Shown: piece after piece, positions 24,490 through 36,305 of the stretch | Numbering within the stretch: the stretch's first letter is position 1 | How the letters are laid out: each line of letters begins with the position of its first letter | Source of the DNA: Schistosoma mansoni | Taxonomy: Eukaryota; Platyhelminthes; Trematoda; Strigeidida; Schistosomatidae | Length of the DNA: 64,000 nt | Reading direction: 5' to 3' | NCBI RefSeq assembly: GCF_000237925.1 | Contig: NC_031502.1 | Location: forward strand, 14,806,434-14,870,433 | The notes under the pieces: model-generated | Told to the model about the DNA's origin: nothing | Databases searched by the model: none | What the model saw: only the letters and a program-made list of their open reading frames with translations | Made by a program: the position numbers and the translations under genes

Positions 24490-24999
24490 AGAGCCCACCG
24501 CTAGAAAGGGTTTACACATTCGATACGTAGCGGTTTCGTTCGTGGGACTGATCGTGAAACGTGCAATTGTAGGATGAAGGCGTTGGCAGAACAGGAAGCG
24601 ATCGTTGATCCTCGAGTTGCCACCAAAGGTCTTTGATGTAGAACGGTACCAGGAAGAACGTACTGTATTGATTGCTTGGGTTAGCATGCTACACCAGAAT
24701 GGTTTGTATCCAGAATCTGAAGGTTGCGTTCGTAGAGGTCCGGACCAGAAACGCTGCAGACGTAGGACGAAACCAGATTGAGCCAAGGAACCAGATGCGA
24801 CCAGAATAACCATGTTCGGGACCAAATGTATACCATACGTATTTGGAGCCAGAGAGATAGACTGAGTGCGTTGACTAGAGCGTGGGTATCAGGCCAGCTT
24901 TCGCCAGGGTTGACTAAAGTCGACGATACCAAAACAGCGATGGTCGGAGGCGTAGGCTCGGGACAAACAAAAAAATGAAATAAAGAGAGAAAAGTGTAG

Positions 25000-26240
25000 C
25001 ATTCGTGTAGTATAGGGGTAAGGTCCTATACTGTATCCGCTGCTGGTTATGAGGTTGGTCGCGAAAGCGTACGGGTAGGTGTACTCGGCGACCGGAACGT
25101 GAGACGGTAGTCTCGTTCGAACCTCGTGAGCCTGCACTCTCATCCGCAGTCAAGGGCAGTGTGGTCTGCTGGTCTGAACGTGAGACGGAAGTCTCGTCCG
25201 TAGACGGAGCAGATGACACGTGCTGTTGACTGGGACGTGAGAATGAGGTCTCAGGTGCATCTAGCGTGGAATCCGAAGTAGATGTAGAGATCCTGCTAGA
25301 AGATTTGATGGGTCTAGCATTGGGTCTCGGCCTATCGGGTGGGGCACTGTCATCGACGTGTGCTGGCTTGAGACGATCAATGCTGACTATCTCGACGCGG
25401 CCATGTCGATCAACCTTGAAGGTCTTTTCGTGACGGGAAATCACGTGTAAAGGTCCTTCGTAAGGCTATTGTAGAGGTTTGCGTACCGAACCTACTCGTA
25501 TGAAAACATGTGAACAGGTAGATAACTCTCGAGGGAGAGTGACCTGTTGATGTTGTATACGAGTTGACACCGGAATCAGTGTTCGCATGAATGCAGACAG
25601 TCGTTGGACGTAGTCTGATTCGCCGAACTTGATGCTGCTCCGTGGTGTGAAAAATTCCCCAGGCAGACGCAATGTCGTGCTGTAAACAAGTTCAGCGGCG
25701 GAACATTGAATATCTGCCTTTAAGCTCGTTCTGATACCCAGGAGAACGAGCGGTGGGGTTTCGTACCAAATGTCGTTTTCGTGTGCTCGAAGAGCACTTT
25801 TAAGTTGGCGATGAAACCGTTCAACTAAACCGTTTAATACTGGATGGTAGGTGGTAGTGCGTATGCGTTCCGTACCAAGCATCCGTGTTAGTGAGGGGAA
25901 CGATGCGGACTCAAATTGTTGTCCTCGGTCAGTCGTGACAGTCGAGGGACAACCGTACAGAGCTATCCATCGTTCTACGAAGCGGTGAGCGAATGTCTCC
26001 GCCTTAATAGACGTGATGGGAATAGCTTCGGGCCATCTTGTGAAGCGATCGATGCACGTGAGTATGTGATCATACCCGTGCGATCGTGGCAATGGTCCTA
26101 CAATGTCTATGTGAACGTGATCGAAGCGAGCATCAGGCGTAGCGAAAGTGCAAATAGGGGCAGCTACGTTCCTGTGCACTTTTGATCGTTGACATTGTAA
26201 GCATTGCTTTACCCACATACGGACATCTTTATTCATGGAT
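25000..26240 (-). pseudogene. Integrase region of the 24131 element
   Basis: Holds a zinc-binding text (CLQCQRSKVH) followed by an integrase core with HVHIDIVGPLP, VTTDRGQQFES and NGLVERFHRQL, the spaced acidic residues of a DDE integrase. A Ser/Thr-rich tail follows. Fossil coding sequence of a Ty3/gypsy element. Confidence 0.85.
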
Positions 26241-26384
26241 GAGATACATGGGTGAGATAGACCATGAAGGGCACCAAAGATGAGACGGCGATAAGCGGAG
26301 GGTACGGTGGGTCGAGGGAGACCCGTAGAATTATCGCATAGGATAGTACCTGAGCTAGTAGCTAGGGGTACTTCCCGGCTGATG

Positions 26385-26678
26385 TGTGGGCGAGAATGAC
26401 AGTGAGTGGTTGTCTTGATGAGTCAGACATTAGATAGGATGACAGGTGTTATGTGTTATATATATATTCCCCTATCCTTATTATGTATTGACTGTTCCTT
26501 GTTGATGGACACTTATTGATTGACTGTTCTTTGTTTCGGATTTTGTTGTGGAAATATATTGACATTATAGTCAGGCTAATCTCGTGTTCTTGATCTGAGT
26601 TCTGTTGAAGTCCTGTAGAATAGACACTGGGTGGGAATCTAGTGTAGGTATTCGTCTAAGGTAAATTAACGTCCCACA
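26385..26678 (+). mobile_element. Solo LTR-like insertion nested in pol
   Basis: A 294-bp block with inverted ends TGTGGG and CCCACA and a TATA-like GTTATATATATATTCCCC lies between the RNase H and integrase regions of the surrounding element. In the other Boudicca-clade copies these regions are joined by coding sequence. It looks like a solo LTR of a different family, in plus orientation. No clear target-site repeat is seen, so its exact edges are tentative. Confidence 0.6.
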
Positions 26679-26719
26679 TACGTGTAAAAAGTGAAAGGTC
26701 TGTTATAACAGAAAACCCC

Positions 26720-28100
26720 AAGTTATAACAAGCATCCTCTACGTTTATAACACCGGCAATGAAAGAACGTAGACTGTTGCGCTTCCTTGCATGAAGGATC
26801 GTTTGGTTGGGCGGCGGCCATAGCAGGTAGATCGAGCACTGGCAAAGTAACTGCAGTCAGTTGGATACGTGACAGAGCATCAGCAACGTAGTTCAACTCG
26901 CCTTTGACGTGACGAATGTCTGTCGTGAACTGAGAGATACAGTCCAAATGTCTGCACTCTCGCGGTGAGTAGCGGTCAGACTTGGTATGCAGAGCATACG
27001 TTAAGGGCTTATGGTCGGTGAATAGGATGAAATTACGACCTTCTACAGCGTCCAGGAAATGTTTGATGGCACAGTAGGCTGCTAGCAGTTCGCGACCAAA
27101 AGCGCTATATCTCGTCTCCGTGGGAGTGAGGCGTCGTGAGAAAAATTCGCGGGGTTGCCAACTCCCGGAGATGTTCTGTTGCATAACGGCTCCTATGGCG
27201 AAATCCGATGCATCAACTGCTATACTAAGCGTGGCTGATGGGTCAGGATGCGCGAGAAGTGTGGTTTGAGCTATGGCCGTTTTGATCTCTGAAAATGCAG
27301 TACGTGCGGCGTCGTTCCATTCCAGTTTGCGTGGATTGCCGCGAGGTAAATCGGTTAATGTTCGTAATTGTTCTGCCGCGTGCGAGATGAAGCGTCGGTA
27401 GGAGTTGACCAGACCGAGAAATGCCTTCAGTTCCTTGAGTGTGGACGGTACAGTGTACTCCATTATCGTATGTACTTTATCCTCACAATGTAGAACACCC
27501 TCATGCTTAATAACATGACCTAAGAATTTTATTTCCTTCCTCCCGAGTTCACACTTGTCGGGGTTGACTATTATGCCATTATCCGAAAGGCGCTGGAATA
27601 GTAGTGTTAGGTGCTGATAATGTTCATCTACGTTTGATGACGCAATTAGCAGGTCATCAGTATAGACGTGAACAAAATCTAGGTCTCGTACTATGCTATC
27701 GATAAACCTTTGGAAAGTTTGAGCAGCATTCCGTAATCCAAATGGCATTCGTAGGAACTCAAATAAACCGAAAGGAGTCGTGATAGCAGTTTTCTCGATG
27801 TCCTCATGAGCGACTGGGATCTGGTGATATGCTCGTACCAAATCGATCTTGGGAAAAATGTTCGTGCCCTTGAGTGATGCCGTGATGTCATGTATGTGAG
27901 GGATGGGGTAGCTATCGAAACGTGCAGCTGCGTTTAACGCTCGGTAGTCTCCAACTAACCCCATCCTTTTTTCGAACCATGTGGAGAGGTGAGGCCCAAG
28001 GACTGTGAGAAGGACGAATAATTCCAGTAGCTAGTAAATTGTCAAACTCACGTTTAGCGAAAGCTAATTTGTCCGGTGCATTCGGCGAGGTCTTGCCGTG
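26720..28100 (-). pseudogene. Reverse transcriptase-RNase H region of the 24131 element
   Basis: Contains [16 protein letters not shown], the catalytic [16 protein letters not shown], and RNase H text [18 protein letters not shown] and [12 protein letters not shown]. Typical Ty3/gypsy order and spacing. Fossil. Confidence 0.88.
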
Positions 28101-28189
28101 ACTGGTGATCCGCGGGTGATTATGTGGTGTACCACACGGTCGGTCACCGATAGAGTCTCATCGAGAGGTTTAGTTAGTTTGGGGAATTT

Positions 28190-28630
28190 CTAAAATAAAG
28201 CGTGGAATAACTCGTCACGCGAATGAAATACTCCTGTGATTCGGTACGCGTTTGTGTGAGCTTTAAAGCCCATAAAGTTGTTGTTCGACAAAGTATTAAT
28301 TGGCTGCAGCCTACGTGAATCGACTAGCAATTCATAGTGCTGTAGGAAATCGATACCGAGTAAAGCTGTGGGAACATCGGCAATGATGAACGTCCACAGA
28401 TACTGTCGTCGATTGCTCAGGTTGACCGTAAGTTGTCGTGTACCATAGGTGGGAATGACTGATCCATTCGCAGCGCGTAGTCGAAGCATATTGGCTTGAG
28501 ACTTACTGTTACCGATAGGTACGACAGAAACTTGGGCACCTGTATCCACAAGGTACCTAGCGTTAGTGCGATAATTGTTCACGTAAAATAAACGGCCAAC
28601 CTGAGGTGAAGTGCCGGCGAGTACGGCCGC
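28190..28630 (-). pseudogene. Retropepsin region of the 24131 element
   Basis: RYLVDTGAQVSVVP is the active-site loop of a retroviral-type aspartic protease; ALLGIDFLQHY is the second conserved patch. Fossil. Confidence 0.85.
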
Positions 28631-28639
28631 ATTTACTCG

Positions 28640-29470
28640 CCGGCTCGAGAGTTTCCCGCCTTGTATGAGCACGGAGCTCGACAATAGCAGGCACTGGCCC
28701 CGAAGGCACGGTGGAACCAGCACCAACCCGAACTCGCTTCCGAAACCGCCTTCTGGTGTGGCTTGGAAGATGCCCGCTTGGGACGAGTCGTTACGGCTTC
28801 ACGAGATCGTGACCTGGGTCGGGGGACGTAGGGGTCTGTCACGTTTGATCGGTCTCGAAAACTGAGACGAGTGTGGATACATTTGTCCCTGTCCCCATGA
28901 GCCGTAGGTCGTCTAGCGTCGAGATCGATGTTTGAACGTGAAGTAGAGGCAACCATATAGTTGTCTTGGGCGTTAACTCGTGCTAGGATTTTGTCTGCTA
29001 TGAGGGACACCTTGTTGAGTGGGGTGTCCTCGAGCAGAGCCGTAAGAGTTGGTTAAATACTCGCTGGTAGAGCTTCGAACCATAGTTCTTCGACTAGCTC
29101 AGAGTCGGCTGTCGTGTTTCGTGCAAGAGATTGCAGGCGCGTGAGGTGGTGGCTCGGTTTAGCATCACACATAGGGTGACGTGCTAATAGAGTCCTCAGT
29201 CGTTCCTCTCTTGACGGGAGGAAATGTCGAAGGATTGCATCCTTGAGACGATCGTAAACGTTTGAAACGTTTGGATTGAGGACAATCTCACGAACAGCGG
29301 TGAAATGATCCCCAGGCAACGATTCTAGAGCGTAGGCGTACTATTTCCGTTGATTGGTTATGCGGTGGGTCTCGAATTGAGACTCCAGTGCCGCGAACCA
29401 AACTTCTGGATCGTGAGGGATAAATGGAACCGGTCGAAAACTTATTGCCTGTACCTAAGAGTCCATTATA
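28640..29470 (-). pseudogene. Gag region of the 24131 element
   Basis: Capsid-like helical text (LKDAILRHFLPSREERL, LTRLQSLARN) is followed by a basic stretch and the CHCC box WCWFHRAFGASACYCRAPC, the CsRn1-clade nucleocapsid pattern. Fossil. Confidence 0.75.
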
Positions 29471-29676
29471 TTTATGCTATTTTTATCGCTATCCACCATA
29501 TTAAGTTGCCAAAATATCATATATTGAAAAATATGAGTACGAATAGGTGCAACAGATGTGGATAGATAAACAGACTCACCGCTTTGATCTGGTTTGGAAA
29601 GTTGGCCAAATTTGAATTGTGCTCGATGAATTGGGTTATCAGATGTATTGCGTGTTCGCTTGTCAGGATTACCAGA

Positions 29677-30035
29677 TGTAGTAGGCGTCGAGTCGAGGAT
29701 GGACTATGATCACTACTACAATACGATTACGTGCCCAGAAACGACTTGATTCCTTTGATAACTCGCAAACCAGAAGGCTCTAATTAGTCCAGATAAAGTA
29801 CATTTATTGATCTCGTGGTATCGAAAGAATACCGAGACGTGCCAACGAGTACAGGCAAAATAGGCAGAGCGTAAGAATATTCGAACCGAACAAGGCGGAT
29901 AGCGGAACAAGAAGTGAGTCTGATACAGTTAAACAAGTACAGTAAAACAATAGCTGGTACAATTGTATACAATAATAATAATAATTGTTTCTATTATTCC
30001 AATCGTGCTCTTATCGAGACAGGCCGATCACTACA
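29677..30035 (-). repeat. LTR of the 24131-30035 element (5' copy)
   Basis: 359 bp, same ends as the copy at 24131, about three differences. For the minus-strand element this is the 5' LTR and would hold its promoter. Confidence 0.95.
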
Positions 30036-30713
30036 GACCTATGAGTTCAACACCAATGTGGAAGGCTAGGAGTACCATTCATTTTGGGGATTTCCTCACA
30101 GTGTATGCCTCATCGTTAAATACTCGCAGACTATCCTAGCTCTAAAATGAAGGTTTAATATTGGCAGAGGTCATAAGAACAATAACCTAGGTGGTCCTCG
30201 TAATCGTAGTGCCTTTGTTTGAGGTGTGGTTGTCTAAATCAACCCACGTGTTTTATGAAAGGATAAGATAAGAATTTTCGATTGTCTTCAAATTAATTAC
30301 ATGATAAATGTTTGGGATCTGATAATCCTTTACCTTTCTTTTCCTCTATAACATAGGGTTTACATTTCGTAAAAGTCCGCAAGCTCGGAATCAATTACTT
30401 GTTAACTGACCATTGAATTATAAATACGTGGAGCATTTTATCTCATCACGTGGCTAAAGCTCTATCTGTGGAAATGCGCAAAAGTCGTAAAAGCTGTAAG
30501 ACTTCATCCACCAGTACTAACACAGTGCACCTAGTGTCCCGTCCCTTTCAATCCTGATCTAACATTTGAAATGTCCCATACGGAAAAAAGGTCACATTGA
30601 GACTCAAAATTTTCTAGCAGCATTAAAGGCCTGCGAAAATATCTAGGACAAATTACACATCCCATGATGCTTAAAAGGGTGACAGAAGTGATAAATTCCT
30701 CTTGACTGTGATT
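30036..30713. other. Host spacer between two LTR elements
   Basis: About 680 bp with no gene or repeat that I recognise. Before the two insertions it would have been part of the region upstream of macoilin. Confidence 0.5.
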
Positions 30714-30717
30714 GGTT

Positions 30718-31044
30718 TGAGGATACGACTAGTTATTCTAGCTTTACAATTAGCTACCAGTAACACCTTCTATAATCGAAACCTTCATGGCCAATGGAAA
30801 TCAGAAGTCAGACGAGAAGAGGTAGGAAAGATATATTTGATACGTTATCAATATATCGAGGAACGTTTATTCTAAGCTGACTAGTGAACGTAGGAGCAGT
30901 GTCCCACGCCGAGTTGAAACGTGATCTGGTACGGATGCATGACCGAAAGCCTTCAGTTAAACAAGTCCACTTGAACAACGTGGTCAGCATCCAATGTCGA
31001 ACACTTAATGAGCTATTGATTTTGGGGAATTATTTACAGCTACA
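30718..31044 (-). repeat. Boudicca-like LTR (3' copy)
   Basis: 327 bp, plus-strand ends TGAGGATAC and CAGCTACA. It matches 35697-36023 with about one difference. Confidence 0.95.
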
Positions 31045-31399
31045 GATCACTCCCCCCCCTAGTGAGGTAGTGATGTCCCTAAGACGTGACCAGCCAGAAG
31101 TTTAAACCCAACGAGTTTGTCGTTGGTAAACACTCTTCTGATAGCTTGCTTCGTTTAGCAGCGTCTGGTCGTCTTTCCTTAAACTAAGGGACCATGAGGT
31201 ACAACATAACAATAAAGAAATAAAGTACAATGAAAATTTCGGTTCCTTGTGAAACTTGGTCGTTCTTTTCCAGCCGTCCTGGAAAAGAGAAAAAATAGAA
31301 CGTGTGAGTGCATGTCGAAAATACACTCGTACTTGCGTAAGGACACAAGATGAGCGGGAAAAAACTAAATGAACTAATACATTTGCAAACAGCGTAGAA

Positions 31400-31560
31400 G
31401 CGAACGGAAAAATGGGTTTTTTTGGGTTTTTTTTATATATAAAAAAATATAAATACGTTCAAAAAAATAAAAGGTTTTGTTTTTTGTTTTTTTTGAAATA
31501 AATAAAAAAATGAGCTTATTAAAAAAATTATTTTTTTTTATAATAAATAATGAAAAGAGG
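31400..31560. repeat. T/A-rich low-complexity tract
   Basis: Long runs of A and T between the LTR and the pol tail of the Boudicca-like element, the non-coding 3' end of its interior. Confidence 0.7.
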
Positions 31561-31569
31561 ATTCGAGAT

Positions 31570-34500
31570 TAAGTTTGTGTCCTACGTGCAATAGTCGTTC
31601 AGATGTTCTGGAAATTTTACTCTCCTTCCAAAACGCGTTGTTTTAGGTTTATTTTCCGATGTTGACGAAGTGTCAAGGTGTGTGTCGGCTGTCGTATGGG
31701 GTACTACACGTGTAGGGGCCGTATCGTTCGATTGTACCGAAGGAAATTCGACGTAACTAGGGTTTTCTTCTAAGTACGCTGCTTTGAGTCGGTCGATACT
31801 GATGCTATCGTTCGTACCGTTCTTATCGACTACATAGTACTTGGGCTCACGTTGAAGAACTTTGAAGGGTCCTTCGTATGCTGATTCGAGAGGTCGTTGA
31901 TGTGAGTCTCGACGAACGAAGACATGTGTACTATGTCGTAATTCAGGTTGAACGAGTGTGAGCAGGTTTAACTGAACGCATTGCGTTTGTAAGCCTACTC
32001 GTGTAAGATTTTAGATCCATGTTCAATGAAGAAGACGAAGGATCCACGAATTCTCCTGGAAGTCGGAGTGTCGTTCCGTAAACGAGCTGAGATGCAGTGT
32101 ATCCAATGTCAGCTTTCACTGCATTGCGGATACCTAGCAAGACGAGTGGAAGAGCGTCTGTCCACTGTGAAACGTTTGTAGCTGATAGTGAAGCCTTTAG
32201 TTGTCTATGAAAACGTTCTACCAACCCGTTTGCTTGTGGTTGGTAGGCGGTCGTTCGGAAGCGCATGATTCCTAAAAGTGAGGTCAGACAACGGAAAAGT
32301 CCAGATTCGAACTGGCGTCCGCGGTCTGTAATGATGGTTGAAGGGCAACCAAAATTTGCTACCCATCGTTCAACGAAGGCGCGAGCCACTGTTTCAGCAG
32401 TAATGTCCTTAATAGGTACTACTTCTAGCCATCGAGTGAAACGGTGTACGCAGGTTAAGAGATATGAGTATCCGTTTGAATCGGGTAACGGTCCTACCAA
32501 ATCTAGATGGACGTGATCGAAACGGGCGTCAGGGGTTTTTAAAGAGCCTAAGGGACATTTGTTGTGTCTTATGACCTTAGATTTCTGACAGCTTACACAG
32601 GAGCGTGCCCACTCCCTCACGTCTTTATTCATGCCAGGCCAGCAAAACCGTCCGGCTATTAGGTTGATTGTTGCACGAACACCTGGATGAGAAAGATTGT
32701 GCAACGTATTTAAGACGTTGCGTCGATAATGTTTTGGCACGATTGGACGATCCCTACCTGTAGATGTGTCGCAAAGTAGGGTTCCCTTACCTGTCCCCAT
32801 CTGCGTAATACATAGTTTAAGAGTTGTTGAGGATAACTCATGCTGAAGATCAATGTCTTCTTTTTGAAGCTGAGCGAGTTTAAGAAGGTCGATTCCTTGG
32901 CAACTGTTCAAGGGACTTATTCGAGACAAGGCGTCTGCGACTACGTTGTTTGCTCCAGAAATGTGTCGTATGTCTGAAGTAAACTGCGAAATGTAGTCGA
33001 GTTGTCGAGACTCTCGCGGTGAGTACTTATCTGAAAGTGAACTTAAAGAGAAGGTAAGTGGTTTGTGATCGGTAAAAAGCGTGAATTCTCTTCCTTCGAT
33101 GGAATATTGGAAATGCCGTACAGCACAATACATAGCTAGTAGTTCCCTACCGAACGTGCTGTACCTAGATTCCGCGTCTAGCAACCGTCTCGAGAAAAAT
33201 CCTAAAGGTTGCCACGAGTTGTTAACCCATTGTTGTAAGACTCCTCCGATTGCTGAGTCGGATGCGTCTGTGGCGATACTAATGGGCTCTCGAGTGTCCT
33301 GATGCGCAAGCAGGGTTGCCTGAGCGATGTGTTCCTTAACTGTGGAGAATGCTTTTCGAGCGGTGTCGTCTAAACTAATTGATTTTGCATTTCCACGAAG
33401 TTGGTCGGTTAACGGTTTCATAAGGGACGCACAATTTGGTATGAACCGTCTGTAGAAACTTACAAGGCCGTTGAAATTTCGCAAATACTTAATCGCGGTG
33501 GGTTCTGTGTAATCCAGAATGGCCGCCACTTTGTTTCTAAGGGGTCGGATGCCTTGGGCATCAATAGTGTGTCCTAAGAAGTCTAAGGAGTTGGTTCCGA
33601 TTTGGCATTTCTGAATGTTTACAGTAATGCCATGCCTTTGGAGTCGATCGAAAACAATGTCCAGATGCTGGAGATGTGATTCTCTGTCCGGACTTGCTAT
33701 GAGACAGTCGTCAACATACGTATGTACGAAGTTGAGACTTCGGAAGTCGTCGTCTATGAACCTTTGGAAGGTTTGAGCCGCATTTATTAGGCCGAAAGAC
33801 ACTCGTAAGAATTTGTAAAGACCGAAAGGAGTGATGATGGCGGTTTTAGGAATGTCGTCGGTTGCCATCGGTATTTGGTTATAAGCCTTAAGAAAGTCGA
33901 TTTTCGAAAAGACAGTTGTACCTTTCAAGGTAGCTGTCAAATCGTGAATATGAGGCAACGGGTAACGATCAAGAATGGTTTTAGCATTCAGACGCCGATA
34001 ATCACAAGTTGGACGCCAATCATTGCTGTCCTTTTTAGGGACCATGTGCAATGGAGATGACCATGGACTATTTGATGGTCGAATTATCCCTAAGTCTATC
34101 ATATGGTCGAATTCATTTTTAGCCAACCTAAGCTTTTTGGGAGCCAGTCGGCGGGCTTTCGAGAATACAGGTGGTCCTGTAGTCGAGATGTGATGTGTAA
34201 CATTGCTGGTTACACAAGGCGATTTCGATTGCGATTGGTATATCCCGGGGTATTTTTGGAGTACTGATTGATACAAGGGGTCTATGGTGTGCTTAATCGT
34301 GACTGAGGATAACCTGCAACCAGAACAAGGAGTTACGCAAACAGATAACTTAGTGTTTCCGTCTATTAACCTTCGTGAGCGTGTGTCGATTAGTAGATTG
34401 TGGTATTGTAACAGGTCTATACCAATGATTAGCATAGAGACATCTGTAACAACGAAAATCCAGTGTATGGGTTTGCGTAAACCCACGTTAAGGTAGACAC

Positions 34501-34774
34501 ACCTTTTACCGTAAGTAGCGATCGGCTTTCCGTTTGCCGCCTGTAAACTTAAAACAGACTCGCGAAGTCTGTCATTGGAATTCGCTGGAAGAACGCTAAC
34601 TTCTGCGCCGGTGTCGACGAGGTAGCGAACTTTCGTTGTCACATCCGTGACATATAACAGACGACTGTGTTCGCCGGCTACGGTTGCCGTTGACGCATGC
34701 CGGCTTGGAAGTTTCCCGAGTTCTTTTTCGTGTCCGTGGATTTGGAGTTCGGATAATTGCAGGGTTTCCTGCAA
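31570..34774 (-). pseudogene. Pol of the Boudicca-like element
   Basis: Domains from the amino side: protease (VRYLVDTGAEVSVLP), reverse transcriptase (FSKIDFLKAYNQIP, HTYVDDCLIAS), RNase H ([28 protein letters not shown]), integrase zinc region (CVSCQKSKVIRH) and core (HVHLDLVGPLP, IITDRGRQFES, ANGLVERFHRQL). A Ser/Thr-rich tail lies near 31600-31900. Almost intact. Confidence 0.9.
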
Positions 34775-35523
34775 TTTCTGGAGGACTTACCATACTGGTT
34801 ATGATACCAGCACCAGTCGGGATTTTCTGTCTCTCGTGGTCGAGAGGCAGATCGCTTGCGTGAGATAATTCTACGCGGGGTTTTTGACCGACTACGGTCA
34901 TTACGAAATCGAAGATATCGTGTTAGTGTGTGACATAGTTCGACTATGTCAGTCGGAGTCGATTGAGGTTTTTCCTTGACGGAAAAAACCTCGGCCTTAG
35001 AAGATTTAGTGATTTCTAAGATTCGATCAGCAGATGAAGCTAGTTCGTCTACGGCGTTGTTTTGGAACGAGACGAGCACTACTTGCACCTGTTTCGGGAG
35101 ATTAGATAAGAAAAGTTGTTTAAATAGGCCATCGTCGAAGGTCCTTTGACGTATCACTTCTCTCATCCTTAACAACATGTCCGTCGCGGAATCATGTTGT
35201 AGGTCGATATTATTGAAGAGTTGGTCTAAACGTTGTCGGTCGGTTAGATCTCCACGTCGCAGAATTGATCGTTTCAACGTTTCATATGGTTCCGAAACAT
35301 CACTAATAAACATACTAGGTGTTACGTACCTGTTGAATTCGCGCGGTAACGCCTTAACTACCGCGAGGAATCGTGTGCACGAGTCTGTGATTCCGTGCCA
35401 GCAAAAATCAGCTTCTGCGTAGCAGAACCAGGACTCGATATTATCAGGCCAGAAGGGAGCTAATTGAATCGATGACGGGAGAGTAGTCCTTAACTTAAAT
35501 ACTTTAGGTGAGTGTTCCGTCAT
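34678..35523 (-). pseudogene. Gag of the Boudicca-like element
   Basis: About 281 residues from an ATG: helical capsid-like region (FWPDNIESWFCYAEADF, LDQLFNNIDLQHDSATDML), a basic stretch, and the nucleocapsid CHCC box WCWYHNQYGKSSRNCRKPC. It overlaps the start of pol by about 100 bp. It looks whole. Confidence 0.88.
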
Positions 35524-35696
35524 AGTAATAGTAAGAACGTAAAATATTTAATTAAAATATATCCGGAAAAACTCGAGAAAAAAATATCACAATATATAAA
35601 AATCAAATAAAGTATAACAATCAACAATAATACTCCAACAAGGAACAGACTCACAGTTTATTTGTTTGGTGTACCAGATCATGTAAGGCTCACCAC

Positions 35697-36023
35697 TGAG
35701 GATACGACTAGTTATTCTAGCTTTACAATTAGCTACCAGTAACACCTTCTATAATCGAAACCTTCATGGCCAATGGAAATCAGAAGTCAGACGAGAAGAG
35801 GTAGGAAAGATATATTTGATACGTTATCAATATATCGAGGAACGTTTATTCTAAGCTGACTAGTGAACGTAGGAGCAGTGTCCCACGCCGAGTTGAAACG
35901 TGATCTGGTACGGATGCATGACCGAAAGCCTTCAGTTAAACAAGTCCACTTGAACAACGTGGTCAGCATCCAATGTCGAACACTTAATGAGCTATTGATT
36001 TTGGGGAATTATTTGCAGCTACA
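35697..36023 (-). repeat. Boudicca-like LTR (5' copy), next to macoilin
   Basis: 327 bp. As the 5' LTR of a minus-strand element it should carry a promoter firing away from macoilin. It is flanked on the right by the target repeat GGTT and then by the macoilin upstream region. Confidence 0.95.
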
Positions 36024-36305
36024 GGTTGATAAGCCAGGTGTTGAGATTACTAAGCCAATATGGGTTGAGAGTAATCTATTACGTTATTGCAGAGTAGAAG
36101 CTTATTATGATTGCAAATCATGAACGATTTTGTGTGTAGTATAAATTTAGCAGTACTATGAATAGTGAAAGTTGATTGTAGAGCTAGGAAATTATTTTTT
36201 AGTTTTCTTTGCAATGTCTTCGCCATAAGAACAGTTTACTGAGCGGGCAATTCGAGTATACGAATCAGGTTGTTGAGTTTCGTCTGATGTTTGTTTTAAG
36301 TGGCT
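36024..36305 (+). promoter_or_regulatory. Macoilin upstream region with candidate trans-splice acceptor
   Basis: The 282 bp between the LTR element and the macoilin ATG. Just before the start codon, TGATGTTTGTTTTAAG is a pyrimidine-rich stretch ending in AG at about 36299-36300, six bases before ATG. In flukes such a site can accept a spliced leader; it could also be a cis acceptor for an upstream 5' UTR exon. No TATA box was recognised. Confidence 0.4.

Larger units (their letters stand above)
24131..30035 (-). mobile_element. Ty3/gypsy LTR element, CsRn1-like clade (fossil)
   Basis: Two 359-bp LTRs (24131-24489 and 29677-30035) bound a minus-strand interior with gag, protease, reverse transcriptase-RNase H and integrase in the usual Ty3/gypsy order. 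A 4-bp target repeat, GACC, flanks it. The LTRs differ at about three positions (under 1%), so the insertion is young by fossil standards. Gag ends in a CHCC nucleocapsid box, the hallmark of the CsRn1/Boudicca clade, but its LTR differs from the Boudicca-like copies here, so it is a separate family. It is broken, with a handful of interruptions, and carries another LTR nested in pol (26385-26678). Confidence 0.9.
30718..36023 (-). mobile_element. Boudicca-like Ty3/gypsy LTR element, nearly whole (fossil)
   Basis: Length 5,306 bp, with 327-bp LTRs at 30718-31044 and 35697-36023 that differ at about one position and a 4-bp target repeat GGTT (30714-30717 and 36024-36027). Gag and pol lie on the minus strand in different, slightly overlapping frames, an arrangement resolved in this class by translational frameshifting. 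LTR length, CHCC nucleocapsid and sequence fit Boudicca of schistosomes. It looks close to whole, with about one interruption, and is the youngest element in the window. It ends 282 bp before the macoilin start codon, in opposite orientation. Confidence 0.93.

Noticed and set aside
24170-24580. Small frames inside and beside the LTR
   Set aside because: Chance frames repeated identically in both LTRs; no coding motif.
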